A DNA stretch of 64,000 nucleotides from GCA-2708415 sp964353185 (GCA_964353185.1 CAYGUV010000002.1:62001-126000), one strand, 5' to 3'; shown: positions 8,960 to 18,555, counted from the first letter of the stretch. Numbers and translations: made by a program. The notes: generated by a model not told the origin, from the sequence alone.

Positions 8960-11629
8960 ATGATAGCGGAGAAAAAACTGAAAAACGTTGATCGAGTAAT
9001 AAAACAGCCAAAAAAGCGTGGTGTTTTTAGCTATCTTTTTATGCCCGCAATTATTCCGCAGGCAAAAGAATTGAGCCGTGGTGGATTTGGTTTTCTTGCT
9101 TATTTAATTGCATATATTTATCAAGGCGTTCGTATTTTACCAAGAAATCATCCTTATGTGAACGCCAATAATATTGGGCAATATGGTTTGCGTGATGTAA
9201 TTACAGTTGCCGCCAATAATGTTAAATTTTCAAAAAATAACATTGACCAAATTATTATTTTTTTTGCAGTCTTATCTGGCGTTATTATTATGGCGCTACA
9301 ATTTATCTCTTTTATTATTCTACTATTCTCTGGTGAAGCTTTTGCACAAACAATTCCAGAAATAGGACTTTTTGGTACAGCCTTCCCTGACACAGATATT
9401 GCTTTTTTCATGCTTCGTGAAGTCTTTGGCATCCCTGATTTATTTGGAACTTTAGAAGGCGGTATCACTGGATTTCATACAGGTCTGCATTTTCTTTTCA
9501 ACTTTTATAATCTTGCGCTTTTAATTGTTGCTGTTCTTGTTTTCTTATATTATGTGATTGTTGTTGTCGCAGAAACGGCATCAACGGGAACACCTTTTGG
9601 TCAGCGTTTCAGCCATATATATGCCCCCCTTAGGTTGGTTATTGCCATTGGACTTTTGGTGCCATTGAATTATGGGTTTAATGGAGCACAGTATATAACA
9701 TTATATGCTGCAAAATTGGGTTCAGGATTTGCAACAACAGGATGGACTGTCTTTAACGATTCACTAGACGGAAATCCACTTGGGGCAGAGAACTCAACTC
9801 TCATTTCGCCTGTAAAATCTCCTGATATAAATGGCCTTGTCGAGTTTATGGCGACCGTTAACGCATGTCGTGCTGGTTACGCAACATTTGACGGCGAATC
9901 AATTGAGGGACGCGTCATTTTCACCGATAGTAATGGAGCTGTTGAACGCATACCTTTTACTTATGATGCATACTATGCGTTATCAAATAAAAATAATTCA
10001 GACGCAATCGTGATTCAATTTGGTAATTATAATAATGAGACGCCGCCAAAATGGACACCACATTGTGGTGAAGTAACTATTCCAATAAATGTTCCTATGG
10101 GCGAAGGAAATCTTGGCCCTAATGGAGGAATATCTTTTAACCCTGGTGAGATGGGATTTCTTCAGGGAGTATATTTTAGTTTTATCTTATCATTATGGGA
10201 GGATGAAGATTTAATTGAAATAGGACAAAATTTTGCTAATTATTACGATAGAAATGCTATTGCATATGAAAAGCCACAACCTTCTTTCCAAACCGAGGTA
10301 ATTAGTGAGCATCGCACAAATATAGAAAATCAAATACTCGCCCATTATATCGCCGCTGCTAGCGAAGCTGAATTTGATATTCGCGAGGAAACACGTCAAC
10401 GCGGTTGGGGTGGAGCAGGTATTTGGTATAATCGCATCGCTCAAATTAATGGTGGCTACACAGTGGCTACTCTAGATGTTCCCGACATCTCTGCTTTTCC
10501 AATTGTCATGGAGAATGTGAGAGAGCAAAAAGAAAATGCTGATGGGGCATTTGAAGCTTGTAAAGCATTTAACCCTAATTTAGCCGATAATAATGATGTC
10601 GACTTAAATGGTTATGATATGAAATACGCAAAAATAATGGATGATTCTTATCAATATTGGACATGCGATAATACCTTTACTACGCGTAACTTTATTATTG
10701 ATGCTATTTCAGCCGTCTTTGGATTAGAAGGATTAATTAACATACGCGATACAATAACGGGTCCAGATGGCGAAATTGTTCAAATCCACCCACTTGCAAA
10801 ATTATCAGCATTAGGAAAAGGTCTAGTTGAAAGCGCCGTTAGTAGTATTGGAATGGGCGTTGCTGCCTCTGGCGTTGGTGGACTCTTAAGTGGTCTAGGG
10901 TATCAAGCAGGAGGTCAAGCGTTTATAGCCGCCAGTTCAATGTTTGTCTCTATCGGTGTTGTTGGCTTATCCATCGGTTTTATTACGTTTTATATTTTAC
11001 CATTTTTGCCTTTTATTTATTTTTTCTTTGCCGTAGGCGGATGGGTTAAAGGAATATTTGAAGCAATGGTTGGTGCGCCACTGTGGGCTCTTGCCCATTT
11101 AAGAATTGATGGGGAGGGCATCCCTGGAAAAATGGCGATGAACGGATATTTTCTTATCTTTGAAATATTTTTGCGCCCTATTTTAATAGTATTTGGATTG
11201 ATTGGAGGTATGGCAACATTCTCTATCATGGCCACTATATTAAATGAGGTTTTTGATCTTGTTGTTTTAAATACTGCAAATGTAAATTTAGACGGCGACG
11301 AAGCAGCCTTCAGCCGTCATACAATTGATGTTTTCTTTTTTACAATTATGTACGCGATTATTCTTTATATGATGGCTATGGCTTCGTTTAAAATGATTAA
11401 CATGGTGCCAAACTCAATTATCCGCTGGTTGGGGCAAAGTATTTCATCCTTTAATGATAATGCCGAAGACCCAGCTGGAAGCTTAACGACTTATGCCGCC
11501 TTAGGTGGTAACCAAATTGGTGGAAAACTTGCGGGCGGCATGACACAAGGAGCACAAGGAATAGGCTCCCTTGGTGGTGGTTTCGGTAGATTCATGGGGT
11601 TTGGTAATCAAAACCCACCAGGAGGATAA
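8960..11629 (+). CDS. DotA/TraY-like type IVB secretion membrane protein, copy 1
   Basis: Large polytopic inner-membrane protein resembling Legionella DotA and IncI plasmid TraY, which are channel components of type IVB secretion or conjugation systems. With the ATG at 8960 it has 889 residues; the open frame reaches back to a TTG at 8849, but the ATG fits the paralogues better. In order: about 90 cytosolic residues; TM1 (about 94-122) followed by an EAFAQ cleavage-like site; a TM near 175-204 with ETASTGTPFGQRF and APLRLVIAIGLLVPL; a long periplasmic loop with NACRAGY, PHCGEVTI and GWGGAGIWYNRIAQINGG near 482; IHPLAKLSALGKGL; then the C-terminal TM cluster with PLWALAHLRIDGEG near 709. The tail is glycine-rich. 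Nine bases separate it from copy 2. No other Dot/Icm gene is adjacent. Confidence 0.82.
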   Translation: MIAEKKLKNVDRVIKQPKKRGVFSYLFMPAIIPQAKELSRGGFGFLAYLIAYIYQGVRILPRNHPYVNANNIGQYGLRDVITVAANNVKFSKNNIDQIIIFFAVLSGVIIMALQFISFIILLFSGEAFAQTIPEIGLFGTAFPDTDIAFFMLREVFGIPDLFGTLEGGITGFHTGLHFLFNFYNLALLIVAVLVFLYYVIVVVAETASTGTPFGQRFSHIYAPLRLVIAIGLLVPLNYGFNGAQYITLYAAKLGSGFATTGWTVFNDSLDGNPLGAENSTLISPVKSPDINGLVEFMATVNACRAGYATFDGESIEGRVIFTDSNGAVERIPFTYDAYYALSNKNNSDAIVIQFGNYNNETPPKWTPHCGEVTIPINVPMGEGNLGPNGGISFNPGEMGFLQGVYFSFILSLWEDEDLIEIGQNFANYYDRNAIAYEKPQPSFQTEVISEHRTNIENQILAHYIAAASEAEFDIREETRQRGWGGAGIWYNRIAQINGGYTVATLDVPDISAFPIVMENVREQKENADGAFEACKAFNPNLADNNDVDLNGYDMKYAKIMDDSYQYWTCDNTFTTRNFIIDAISAVFGLEGLINIRDTITGPDGEIVQIHPLAKLSALGKGLVESAVSSIGMGVAASGVGGLLSGLGYQAGGQAFIAASSMFVSIGVVGLSIGFITFYILPFLPFIYFFFAVGGWVKGIFEAMVGAPLWALAHLRIDGEGIPGKMAMNGYFLIFEIFLRPILIVFGLIGGMATFSIMATILNEVFDLVVLNTANVNLDGDEAAFSRHTIDVFFFTIMYAIILYMMAMASFKMINMVPNSIIRWLGQSISSFNDNAEDPAGSLTTYAALGGNQIGGKLAGGMTQGAQGIGSLGGGFGRFMGFGNQNPPGG

Positions 11630-11638
11630 ACACAGGAT

Positions 11639-14275
11639 ATGGTAAAAACAAAAACAATCTTAGCCTATAGTTTGTTGCCGCAAATACGGCCACGCATTAG
11701 CGACTTTTTATCCGCTGGATTTTCAAACCTTGCAAGCTTTATGGCTGTGGTTTACCAAAGCGTTCGACTATTACCTAATAATCATCCTTATTTACAACCC
11801 AACATGTCGGGTAAATACGGCGTTTTGGATGTTTTAAGAGAAGCATCATCAAATCTAAAATTTACCACACGTAATATTGATCAAGTTATTGTATTTTTTG
11901 CGTTACTAATTGGAATGGCTCTACTTGCAGTCCAGGCAGTATTACTGCTGACATCATTAATGGTAAGTAGTGCTTCAGCCGCTGGCCTGCCTGCTGGCAT
12001 AGGTGAGTTTTTTGTTACGGAAGATCGCGGTGAGGACTTGGCCCTGCGCATGCTAGATGCGGTCTTTGGCGTACCTGAAATTTTTGGTACAAATCAGGCA
12101 ACGGGCACCGCTTTTCATACTGCCTTACAAGAGCTTTTCCAATTTTATAGTATAGGCCTACTTGTTATTGCAGCCATTATTTTGGCTTATTATATATTTG
12201 CTATTTTGGCAGAAACAGCACAAACGGGCACACCCTTCGGCAGAAGATACAATCATGCGTGGGCGCCTGTTCGTCTTGTTGTTGCTATTGGTCTTTTGGT
12301 TCCCATCGGCTCTGGTTTAAATGCTGCGCAATGGATCACATTATATTCGGCGAAATACGGTTCCGCTTTTGCTACCAATGGCTGGATTCAATTCAATAAT
12401 ACAATGGCGGACACTCTTGTAGCGGGCGATGAATTAATTGCTGTGCCAAATACACCCGCTTTAAACGATGTTGTTGCATTTATGTATATTGCCCACGCAT
12501 GTAAAGCCGCTTATATCGAAGCTGACCCAACTATTGGAAACAATATTAATGGGTGGATTATTAGTCCTGATAATACACAAGATCCTTTAAATATTGAACA
12601 AATAAACACGCCATGGTCAACCGCGGCCGTGAGTAAAATGGAAAGAATTCATGTTAGATTCGGCGTAAGAAATGATGTTTACAGTAATGAAACATCCAAT
12701 GTGTACCCATTTTGTGGTGAAATCGTTATCACAAACAACGTTCCTGCCGAAGAAATAGGACAAGACTCTAGTGGCAATAATATTGTATCTGCAGTTCAAA
12801 TTATGACATGGAGATATTATGCTCTGGTCCAAGGTCTGTGGGAAGAAAATAGAGCTAATATGGGAGCCCCCCTAAATGAATCTGCGCGAGAATTTGTTAT
12901 TTCGCGCATGATAAGTGAAGCAGTTTCAGACCCAGATCAAGGGTTTAAAACAGAAAGAAATAATGCTGCTGTAGATTTTATTACTGACGGAATTGGGTTT
13001 GCCGCCGATAGCTTAAAAGAATCTTATGAGGTAGACGATAGAATAACGACTCATGGATGGGGAGGCGCAGGTATTTGGTACAATCAAATTGCAGCGGCCA
13101 ATGGTGTTTTAACCGATGCAATTATGACGAAACCTGTCGTTAGCATGTACCCCTCTGTCATGGAATATACTTGTAAAAAAAATAAACAAGAAAACACTAA
13201 TACATCACAAACTGAATGTTTTGACCCACGTCTTTCAAAAGGAAAAGAAGCTGTTTTTAAAACGGAGAAAGACAGACAAATTTCCGCCGCCCTCAGCAGT
13301 GCCTTTAATTTCTGGTACGAAGAAATCGATAGCGTATCAGGTAATATTATTATTGATACAATCAATGCCCTATTGGGAACGCAAGGTATCTTTGATATGT
13401 GCCGTAATGCGGACATTCATCCCCTTGCCCAACTTTCTGCAACAGGAAAAGGCTTGATGCAAGCAGCCATAAGTAATCTTGCAATTGCTAGTGGAACTGG
13501 TGTTTTAGGCATGTTGAATATATATAACACTGGACCCGCTCTACTAGCCGCCTCTAAAATGTTGGTTTCCTTTGCCAGTATCGGAATATTGATAGGCTTT
13601 ATCTTATTCTATGTTATTCCGTTTATGCCATTCCTCTATTTCTTTTTTGCCGTTGGTGGCTGGGTCAAAGGTTTGTTTGAAGCTATGGTGGGCGTACCCT
13701 TATGGGCCCTTGCTCACTTAAGAATCGATGGGCAAGGCTTAGCAGGGGATGCAGCCATTAATGGATATTTTTTAATATTTGAAATCTTTATTCGTCCTAT
13801 TCTAATTATTTTTGGATTATTAGCCTCATTTATTATTTTTGCTGCAATGGTAAAAGTTTTGAACGAAATATTTTCGTTGGTCGTGTCTAACCTCGCAGGT
13901 TTTAGCACTGCGAATGCGTCACAATGTGGTGTAGCCTTTGAAGGATCATCAGGCGCGCCAACCGGTAGCATTGATTACCTGCGTGGACCAGTCGACGAAT
14001 TCTTTTTTACCGTTGTTTACGCCATTCTCGTTTATATGATTGGTATGGCTTCCTTTAAATTAATCGACCGTATTCCAAACCAAATATTAAGATGGATGGG
14101 CGCGGGGGTTTCCACCTTTAATGATGATGCAAGTGAACCTGCAGAAGGCTTAGTTTCTAAACTTGCTGTTGGTGGTGGTATCGTCGGCGGTCAATTACAA
14201 CAAGCTGGGCAAGCAGGTGCGCAAGCTGCTGGAGGATTTGGATCTCTCGCATCTAAATTTGTCAGAGGCGAATAA
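11639..14275 (+). CDS. DotA/TraY-like type IVB secretion membrane protein, copy 2
   Basis: An 878-residue paralogue of the genes on both sides, collinear along its whole length. TM1 spans about residues 83-108 and ends in a small-residue stretch (SSASAAG) that looks like a signal-peptidase site. The second hydrophobic block carries ETAQTGTPFGRRYNHAWAP and VRLVVAIGLLVPIGSGLNAA. The periplasmic loop keeps the cysteines (HACKAAY; PFCGEIVI) and GWGGAGIWYNQIAAANG near 472. NADIHPLAQLSATGKGL then leads into the C-terminal TM cluster with PLWALAHLRIDGQG near 688 and a Gly/Ala/Gln-rich tail. Start ATG follows the previous stop by 9 bases with GGAGG just upstream, so the genes are almost certainly co-transcribed. 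Substrate and partners are unknown. Confidence 0.82.
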   Translation: MVKTKTILAYSLLPQIRPRISDFLSAGFSNLASFMAVVYQSVRLLPNNHPYLQPNMSGKYGVLDVLREASSNLKFTTRNIDQVIVFFALLIGMALLAVQAVLLLTSLMVSSASAAGLPAGIGEFFVTEDRGEDLALRMLDAVFGVPEIFGTNQATGTAFHTALQELFQFYSIGLLVIAAIILAYYIFAILAETAQTGTPFGRRYNHAWAPVRLVVAIGLLVPIGSGLNAAQWITLYSAKYGSAFATNGWIQFNNTMADTLVAGDELIAVPNTPALNDVVAFMYIAHACKAAYIEADPTIGNNINGWIISPDNTQDPLNIEQINTPWSTAAVSKMERIHVRFGVRNDVYSNETSNVYPFCGEIVITNNVPAEEIGQDSSGNNIVSAVQIMTWRYYALVQGLWEENRANMGAPLNESAREFVISRMISEAVSDPDQGFKTERNNAAVDFITDGIGFAADSLKESYEVDDRITTHGWGGAGIWYNQIAAANGVLTDAIMTKPVVSMYPSVMEYTCKKNKQENTNTSQTECFDPRLSKGKEAVFKTEKDRQISAALSSAFNFWYEEIDSVSGNIIIDTINALLGTQGIFDMCRNADIHPLAQLSATGKGLMQAAISNLAIASGTGVLGMLNIYNTGPALLAASKMLVSFASIGILIGFILFYVIPFMPFLYFFFAVGGWVKGLFEAMVGVPLWALAHLRIDGQGLAGDAAINGYFLIFEIFIRPILIIFGLLASFIIFAAMVKVLNEIFSLVVSNLAGFSTANASQCGVAFEGSSGAPTGSIDYLRGPVDEFFFTVVYAILVYMIGMASFKLIDRIPNQILRWMGAGVSTFNDDASEPAEGLVSKLAVGGGIVGGQLQQAGQAGAQAAGGFGSLASKFVRGE

Positions 14276-14298
14276 CCAAGAAAAGTTAAATTTATTAT

Positions 14299-17043
14299 AT
14301 GGCTATATCGAAAAAACAGATATTAAAGACAACCTTGTTACCTGGCATATGGCCACGTACAAAAAATTTACTTGGATCTGGCTTTGAATTTTTAGCGTAT
14401 CTAATAGCCGTTGTTTACAATACTGTTAGAATTCTTCCCAATGATCATAAGTATCTTAAGCCTAGTAATATAGGAACCTTTTCTGTCAGAGATGCCATTA
14501 GTGCAGCTGCCAACAATATTGAAATAAAAATAAAAAATACTGATCAGATTATTATATTTTTCAGCATCATTGCCGCGATGATTATTTTGGTTGTACAATT
14601 TGTTCTTCTTATTGCTGTTGCCATTATTCCAAATGCATTCGCACAAGAAATGCCATCATCAATATTAGGTTTTTTTGAAACACCCAACCCAAGTGAAGAT
14701 ATTGCATTTCGTATGCTTGATCTTGTTTTTGGTATCCCAGACTTTTTCGGTTCAAAAGAAGAAACAGCAACATCTTTTCATACTGCGCTTCATGGTTTAC
14801 TTGAATTTTATAGTCACAGTATGTTAGTTGTCGCAACGATCATCATCGTGTATTTGATTGTCGCAATTGTGGCCGAAACTGCACAATCGGGCATCCCCTT
14901 TGGTCAAAGATTCAATAAAACATGGGCCCCTGTAAGACTAATTTTATTTTTTGGCTTGTTAATTCCAATCTCCAACGGCCTGAACGGAGCGCAATATATA
15001 ACATTCTTATCAGCAAAATTAGGCTCAGGATTGGCTTCAACTGGATGGATTTTGTTCAATGAAAAAATTAATGAAGCGTCGGAAACATTAACAGGTCGCA
15101 CCGAACAGAATGTAGCCTACCCCGAAGCCCCAGAATTTACTGGCCTGCCTGCTTATATGATGGTCGCAAAGACCTGCCAACTAGCATACGCTAAAAGCTA
15201 TGATGGAGGAGTAGATGGCCTATTCAACACTTATTGGGACCCAACAGGTGATAGCACAGGCGTGAAAGCATGGGCTGTTATTGAAACAGAAACAGGACAT
15301 AGTGCCGAACTTATGACTGGCGATGGAGCATCTTTTCAGGATTTATCAGCGCGTTCAAAAGGTGGAGATATACGTATTGTTTTTGGGGTACGAGACCCCG
15401 AAAACGAAAAAAATCTCCCTGGTAATATTTATCCAGCCTGTGGAGAGGTCATCCTAAGAGTAACCGATGTCAGTGAACCTGGAGCCGCAGTCATCAATAG
15501 CGGATATTATCAATTAGTTCACGACATGTGGGGAGGCAATAGCGAAGCCGATGCAGAAGGCAATACAGATAATGGCTTGAATAATCTTCATCTATATGCC
15601 CAAAGTTATGTCGACCGTGGCCTTACAATTGAACGCAACTCCGAAGGTCCGATGCCGCCTGATGATTATCCAAATATTTGGGAAATTTATCTCAAAGAAT
15701 ATATGGAAGGTGGCGACGATAGTGACGGCCTCATTAACCAAGCTGTTGAAGCACAAATTGCTGCTGGAGATTGGGAAATGCCAGATTCAATACGTAACCT
15801 CGGATGGGGAGGTGCAGGTATCTGGTACAATAAAATTGCACAACAAAATGGTGCCTTGGCGAGCGCTATACAACAAATTCCCATACAATATCTTTACCCT
15901 AGTGTCATGGAGCGTGTGGCAAAAATAAAACAACAAACAGGTACAAACCCGAACATTAATGAACGCTTTAATCCTGCCTTTAACGATGAGGGGGGTACTG
16001 TTGATCATGAAATCCCTATCGAGGATGAAATCGCATTAACTCTAAATGATGTTTACACATTTTGGCAAAGCTCTGAATCACAAGCGCAAGAGCTTTCAGG
16101 GAATTTTATAATTGATACAATTAATTTACTCTTGGGCACCGAAGGACTTTTTGAAATTTGTCGCAATACTGATATTCACCCTCTTGCCCAATTATCAGTT
16201 TTAGGAAAATCTTTATTAGACCGATCAATACAGTCATTTGCGATTGGTGGGGCATTAGGTGTCTTATCCGCGATCCCTAGCCCGTTTGGGGAAGGCTTGG
16301 CATCAATGGGTAAAATGTTTTCTACCTTTGCTGGTGTAGGACTTTTAGTAGGTTTTGTTTTGTTTTATGTTCTACCATTTCTTCCATTTTTATATTTTTT
16401 CTTTGCCGTTGGGAATTGGGTAAAAGGAATTTTTGAAGCTATTGTTGCAATGCCTTTGTGGGCATTGGCACATTTAAGAATAGATGGGGAAGGAATTGTT
16501 GGTGATGCCGCAATAGGTGGATATTACCTTATCTTTGAAATATTTATCCGGCCCATCTTAATTGTATTTGGCCTTTTGGCTGCGGTTACGATATTTGCCG
16601 CGATGGTAAAAGTTTTAAACGAAACATTTTATCTTGTGATATCAAACCTTTCTGGACATGACCCAAAAGGCAGTGATTTATGCTTTCAACAACCAGGGCA
16701 AACAGAGGGGCAAACTGCAATATCTGAAGCAGGACGCGCAGAATTAAAAGACGCTTATCGTGGACCTGTAGACGAATTTTTCTACACAATAGTTTATACT
16801 ATTTTAGTTTATATGATTGGCACAGCCTGCTTTAAATTAATTGATAGAATTCCTAACGATATCTTGCGCTGGATTAATGCAGAGATCCCTAGCTTTAATG
16901 ACGGGGCAGGAGATTCTGCTGCTGGTCTCATGAAATATGTAACGATAGGGGCGGAGCGTTTCGGCGGCTCAATCGGTAGCAGCCTAGAGGGCGTAGGTGG
17001 CGGTGTGAAGCAATCCATACAACAATTCATGCAGTCACGATGA
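14299..17043 (+). CDS. DotA/TraY-like type IVB secretion membrane protein, copy 3
   Basis: A 914-residue third paralogue. TM1 (about 83-110) ends in NAFAQ, again a signal-peptidase-like site about 115 residues into the protein. The DotA/TraY core is clear: ETAQSGIPFGQRFNKTWAP, VRLILFFGLLIPISNGLNGA, cysteines in AKTCQLAY and PACGEVIL, GWGGAGIWYNKIAQQNGALA near 502, NTDIHPLAQLSVLGKSL, and PLWALAHLRIDGEG near 720. The periplasmic part is the longest of the three because of an acidic Asn/Asp/Gly-rich insert around residues 410-480. It starts 23 bases after copy 2 and ends the group; downstream is a convergent mlaC. The three proteins have clearly diverged outside the shared motifs, so the duplication is old. 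Confidence 0.82.
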   Translation: MAISKKQILKTTLLPGIWPRTKNLLGSGFEFLAYLIAVVYNTVRILPNDHKYLKPSNIGTFSVRDAISAAANNIEIKIKNTDQIIIFFSIIAAMIILVVQFVLLIAVAIIPNAFAQEMPSSILGFFETPNPSEDIAFRMLDLVFGIPDFFGSKEETATSFHTALHGLLEFYSHSMLVVATIIIVYLIVAIVAETAQSGIPFGQRFNKTWAPVRLILFFGLLIPISNGLNGAQYITFLSAKLGSGLASTGWILFNEKINEASETLTGRTEQNVAYPEAPEFTGLPAYMMVAKTCQLAYAKSYDGGVDGLFNTYWDPTGDSTGVKAWAVIETETGHSAELMTGDGASFQDLSARSKGGDIRIVFGVRDPENEKNLPGNIYPACGEVILRVTDVSEPGAAVINSGYYQLVHDMWGGNSEADAEGNTDNGLNNLHLYAQSYVDRGLTIERNSEGPMPPDDYPNIWEIYLKEYMEGGDDSDGLINQAVEAQIAAGDWEMPDSIRNLGWGGAGIWYNKIAQQNGALASAIQQIPIQYLYPSVMERVAKIKQQTGTNPNINERFNPAFNDEGGTVDHEIPIEDEIALTLNDVYTFWQSSESQAQELSGNFIIDTINLLLGTEGLFEICRNTDIHPLAQLSVLGKSLLDRSIQSFAIGGALGVLSAIPSPFGEGLASMGKMFSTFAGVGLLVGFVLFYVLPFLPFLYFFFAVGNWVKGIFEAIVAMPLWALAHLRIDGEGIVGDAAIGGYYLIFEIFIRPILIVFGLLAAVTIFAAMVKVLNETFYLVISNLSGHDPKGSDLCFQQPGQTEGQTAISEAGRAELKDAYRGPVDEFFYTIVYTILVYMIGTACFKLIDRIPNDILRWINAEIPSFNDGAGDSAAGLMKYVTIGAERFGGSIGSSLEGVGGGVKQSIQQFMQSR

Positions 17044-17065
17044 ACAGCCTTATTGTCTAATCCTG

Positions 17066-17094
17066 AGAAAAAATACCCGCTTTTTAGCGGGTAT
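17066..17094 (-). terminator. Intrinsic terminator for mlaC (minus strand); hairpin shared with the DotA/TraY group
   Basis: A nine-base-pair stem (17073-17081 with 17086-17094, ATACCCGCT/AGCGGGTAT) closes a four-base loop. Read on the minus strand it is followed by five T residues and CTC, a good rho-independent terminator for mlaC, which ends at 17119. On the plus strand it is followed by AAATTA, so it would end transcription of the DotA/TraY group only weakly. Confidence 0.75.
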
Positions 17095-17118
17095 AAATTA
17101 CGAAATATATGAGAGTTA

Positions 17119-17718
17119 TTATTTCTTAAGGTGGTCGATTAAGACTTGAATATTGCCACCGCCTCGTTGTATCACACTTGAAAAATCAGACCTCTGCGTT
17201 AACGACATACTGACCCCTTCAATAATTACATCAATTACTTTCATCGATCCGTTCTTATCTCTTACACGCCAATCAACTTGTACCTTTGACCCAGAAGGCG
17301 GAACAATATAAGACGTCACTAAAAAATCTTGTTTGCCCGTGTCCCGAGCTGATACAACATTAAAATTTTGCCCGTTATAATCGTTAAAACGGGAAGAATA
17401 AACACGTACAATCATATTTTCAAAAAGCTTTAGATATTCATTTTGTTGCGCGGGTGTCGCTACACGCCAATTCTTGCCCAATGCGAAACGTCCGATCGTG
17501 CCCATATCAAAATTCTTTTGCAACAGCACACGAAACTTTGCCTGTTTTTGCACTGAACTAAGACTTTCATCTTCAAGAAAAGAAATGGCATCTTTACCCA
17601 TTTTATCAATAAAAGACTTTGCTTTATCTCCATCATTAGCTGATGCAATAGTTGATGAAAAAATAAAAATTACAGCCGCCAATAAAGGCATAATATTTCT
17701 CTTTGCAAAATAATGCAT
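17119..17718 (-). CDS. mlaC: MlaC/Ttg2D-type phospholipid-binding periplasmic protein
   Basis: Periplasmic carrier that moves phospholipids between the outer-membrane MlaA complex and the inner-membrane MlaFEDB transporter. The 199-residue protein starts with a signal peptide (hydrophobic LLAAVIFIFSSTIASA, cleavage near residue 27). It shows the family's FDMGTIGRFALGKNWR, TPAQQNEYLKLFENMIVRVY near 88-110, and a C-terminal VIDVIIEGVSMSLTQRSDF motif. It lies just downstream of mlaA on the same strand, as expected for a lipid-asymmetry operon; the mlaFED transporter genes are not in the window. An intrinsic terminator follows its stop. Confidence 0.93.
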   Translation of the reverse strand: MHYFAKRNIMPLLAAVIFIFSSTIASANDGDKAKSFIDKMGKDAISFLEDESLSSVQKQAKFRVLLQKNFDMGTIGRFALGKNWRVATPAQQNEYLKLFENMIVRVYSSRFNDYNGQNFNVVSARDTGKQDFLVTSYIVPPSGSKVQVDWRVRDKNGSMKVIDVIIEGVSMSLTQRSDFSSVIQRGGGNIQVLIDHLKK

Positions 17719-17787
17719 AGTGGCTCCTAAGTTATTATTACTGATCTTATCATGACTTAAAATTAAGGCTTAAAAACGGCTTCTATC

Positions 17788-18555
17788 CTAAAAATCGTCA
17801 TAATTGGGTATATTAGCATCTGCACCATTTGCAGCACGGTCATTAATTAACGCCTGACGATTTTGATAATATGCACTTCGTATAGCAGCGTAATAATCAA
17901 AAGAATTACTTCTCAAATCATTAATGACATCAATTAGCTCTTCACGTTTAGAAATAACATTAGCGCCAACACGTGTGTAATGAATATGTTCTTCATCAAT
18001 ATTAAACAAATACATTCTTAATGGGTCTGCATAGCTATCGACTAAACGCCCTGTTGCATCTCGTAAGTTTGAAGGGCCTAGTAATGGGATGACAACATAC
18101 ATACCATCACCCAGACCCCATTTGGCCAATGTTTGACCAAAATCTTCTTGCTCATGCGGAATACCGCCTTGCTCGGCCAAATCTAAAATACCACCAAACC
18201 CTGCAAGAGTATTAATTACAACGCGCGCAGTTGCATTACCCGCCCCTTTAATATCACCTTGTAATAATTGATTACCGATCACAACGGGGCTATTTAAATT
18301 AAGAAGAAAATTTGAAACCGCTTGTCTCCAAGCTGGGATTGTGACAGCACGATATCCTTTTGCAATAGGCTCAAGAATAACTTTATCAGCAACATTATTC
18401 GCTTTAAAAGTGACCCTATTAACCTCTTCCAAAGGATCATGAATGCCTAGGGCTATTTCTTCGTCAGAACGATTATTTGAACAAGAAACCAAAATAATCG
18501 AAGCTATTGTAAGTGTAACCAAAGACACTGATTTCTGTAGGGTAATATTAGTCAT
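17788..18555 (-). CDS. mlaA: MlaA/VacJ outer-membrane lipoprotein
   Basis: Outer-membrane component of the Mla pathway, which removes mislocalised phospholipids from the outer leaflet. The 255-residue protein has a lipoprotein signal peptide with lipobox LVSC (Cys near residue 25), then IHDPLEEVNRVTFKANNVAD, a typical MlaA start. Further family segments are NLNSPVVIGNQLLQGD, AGFGGILDLAEQGGIPHEQE and DFGQTLAKWGLGDGMYVVIP, then LLGPSNLRDATGRLVDSYADP. About 70 bases upstream of mlaC on the same strand. Confidence 0.96.
   Translation of the reverse strand: MTNITLQKSVSLVTLTIASIILVSCSNNRSDEEIALGIHDPLEEVNRVTFKANNVADKVILEPIAKGYRAVTIPAWRQAVSNFLLNLNSPVVIGNQLLQGDIKGAGNATARVVINTLAGFGGILDLAEQGGIPHEQEDFGQTLAKWGLGDGMYVVIPLLGPSNLRDATGRLVDSYADPLRMYLFNIDEEHIHYTRVGANVISKREELIDVINDLRSNSFDYYAAIRSAYYQNRQALINDRAANGADANIPNYDDF

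Noticed and set aside
17073..17094. Strong terminator for the DotA-like operon on the plus strand
   Set aside because: The T-tract lies on the minus-strand side; on the plus strand the hairpin is followed by AAATTA, so it serves mlaC first.
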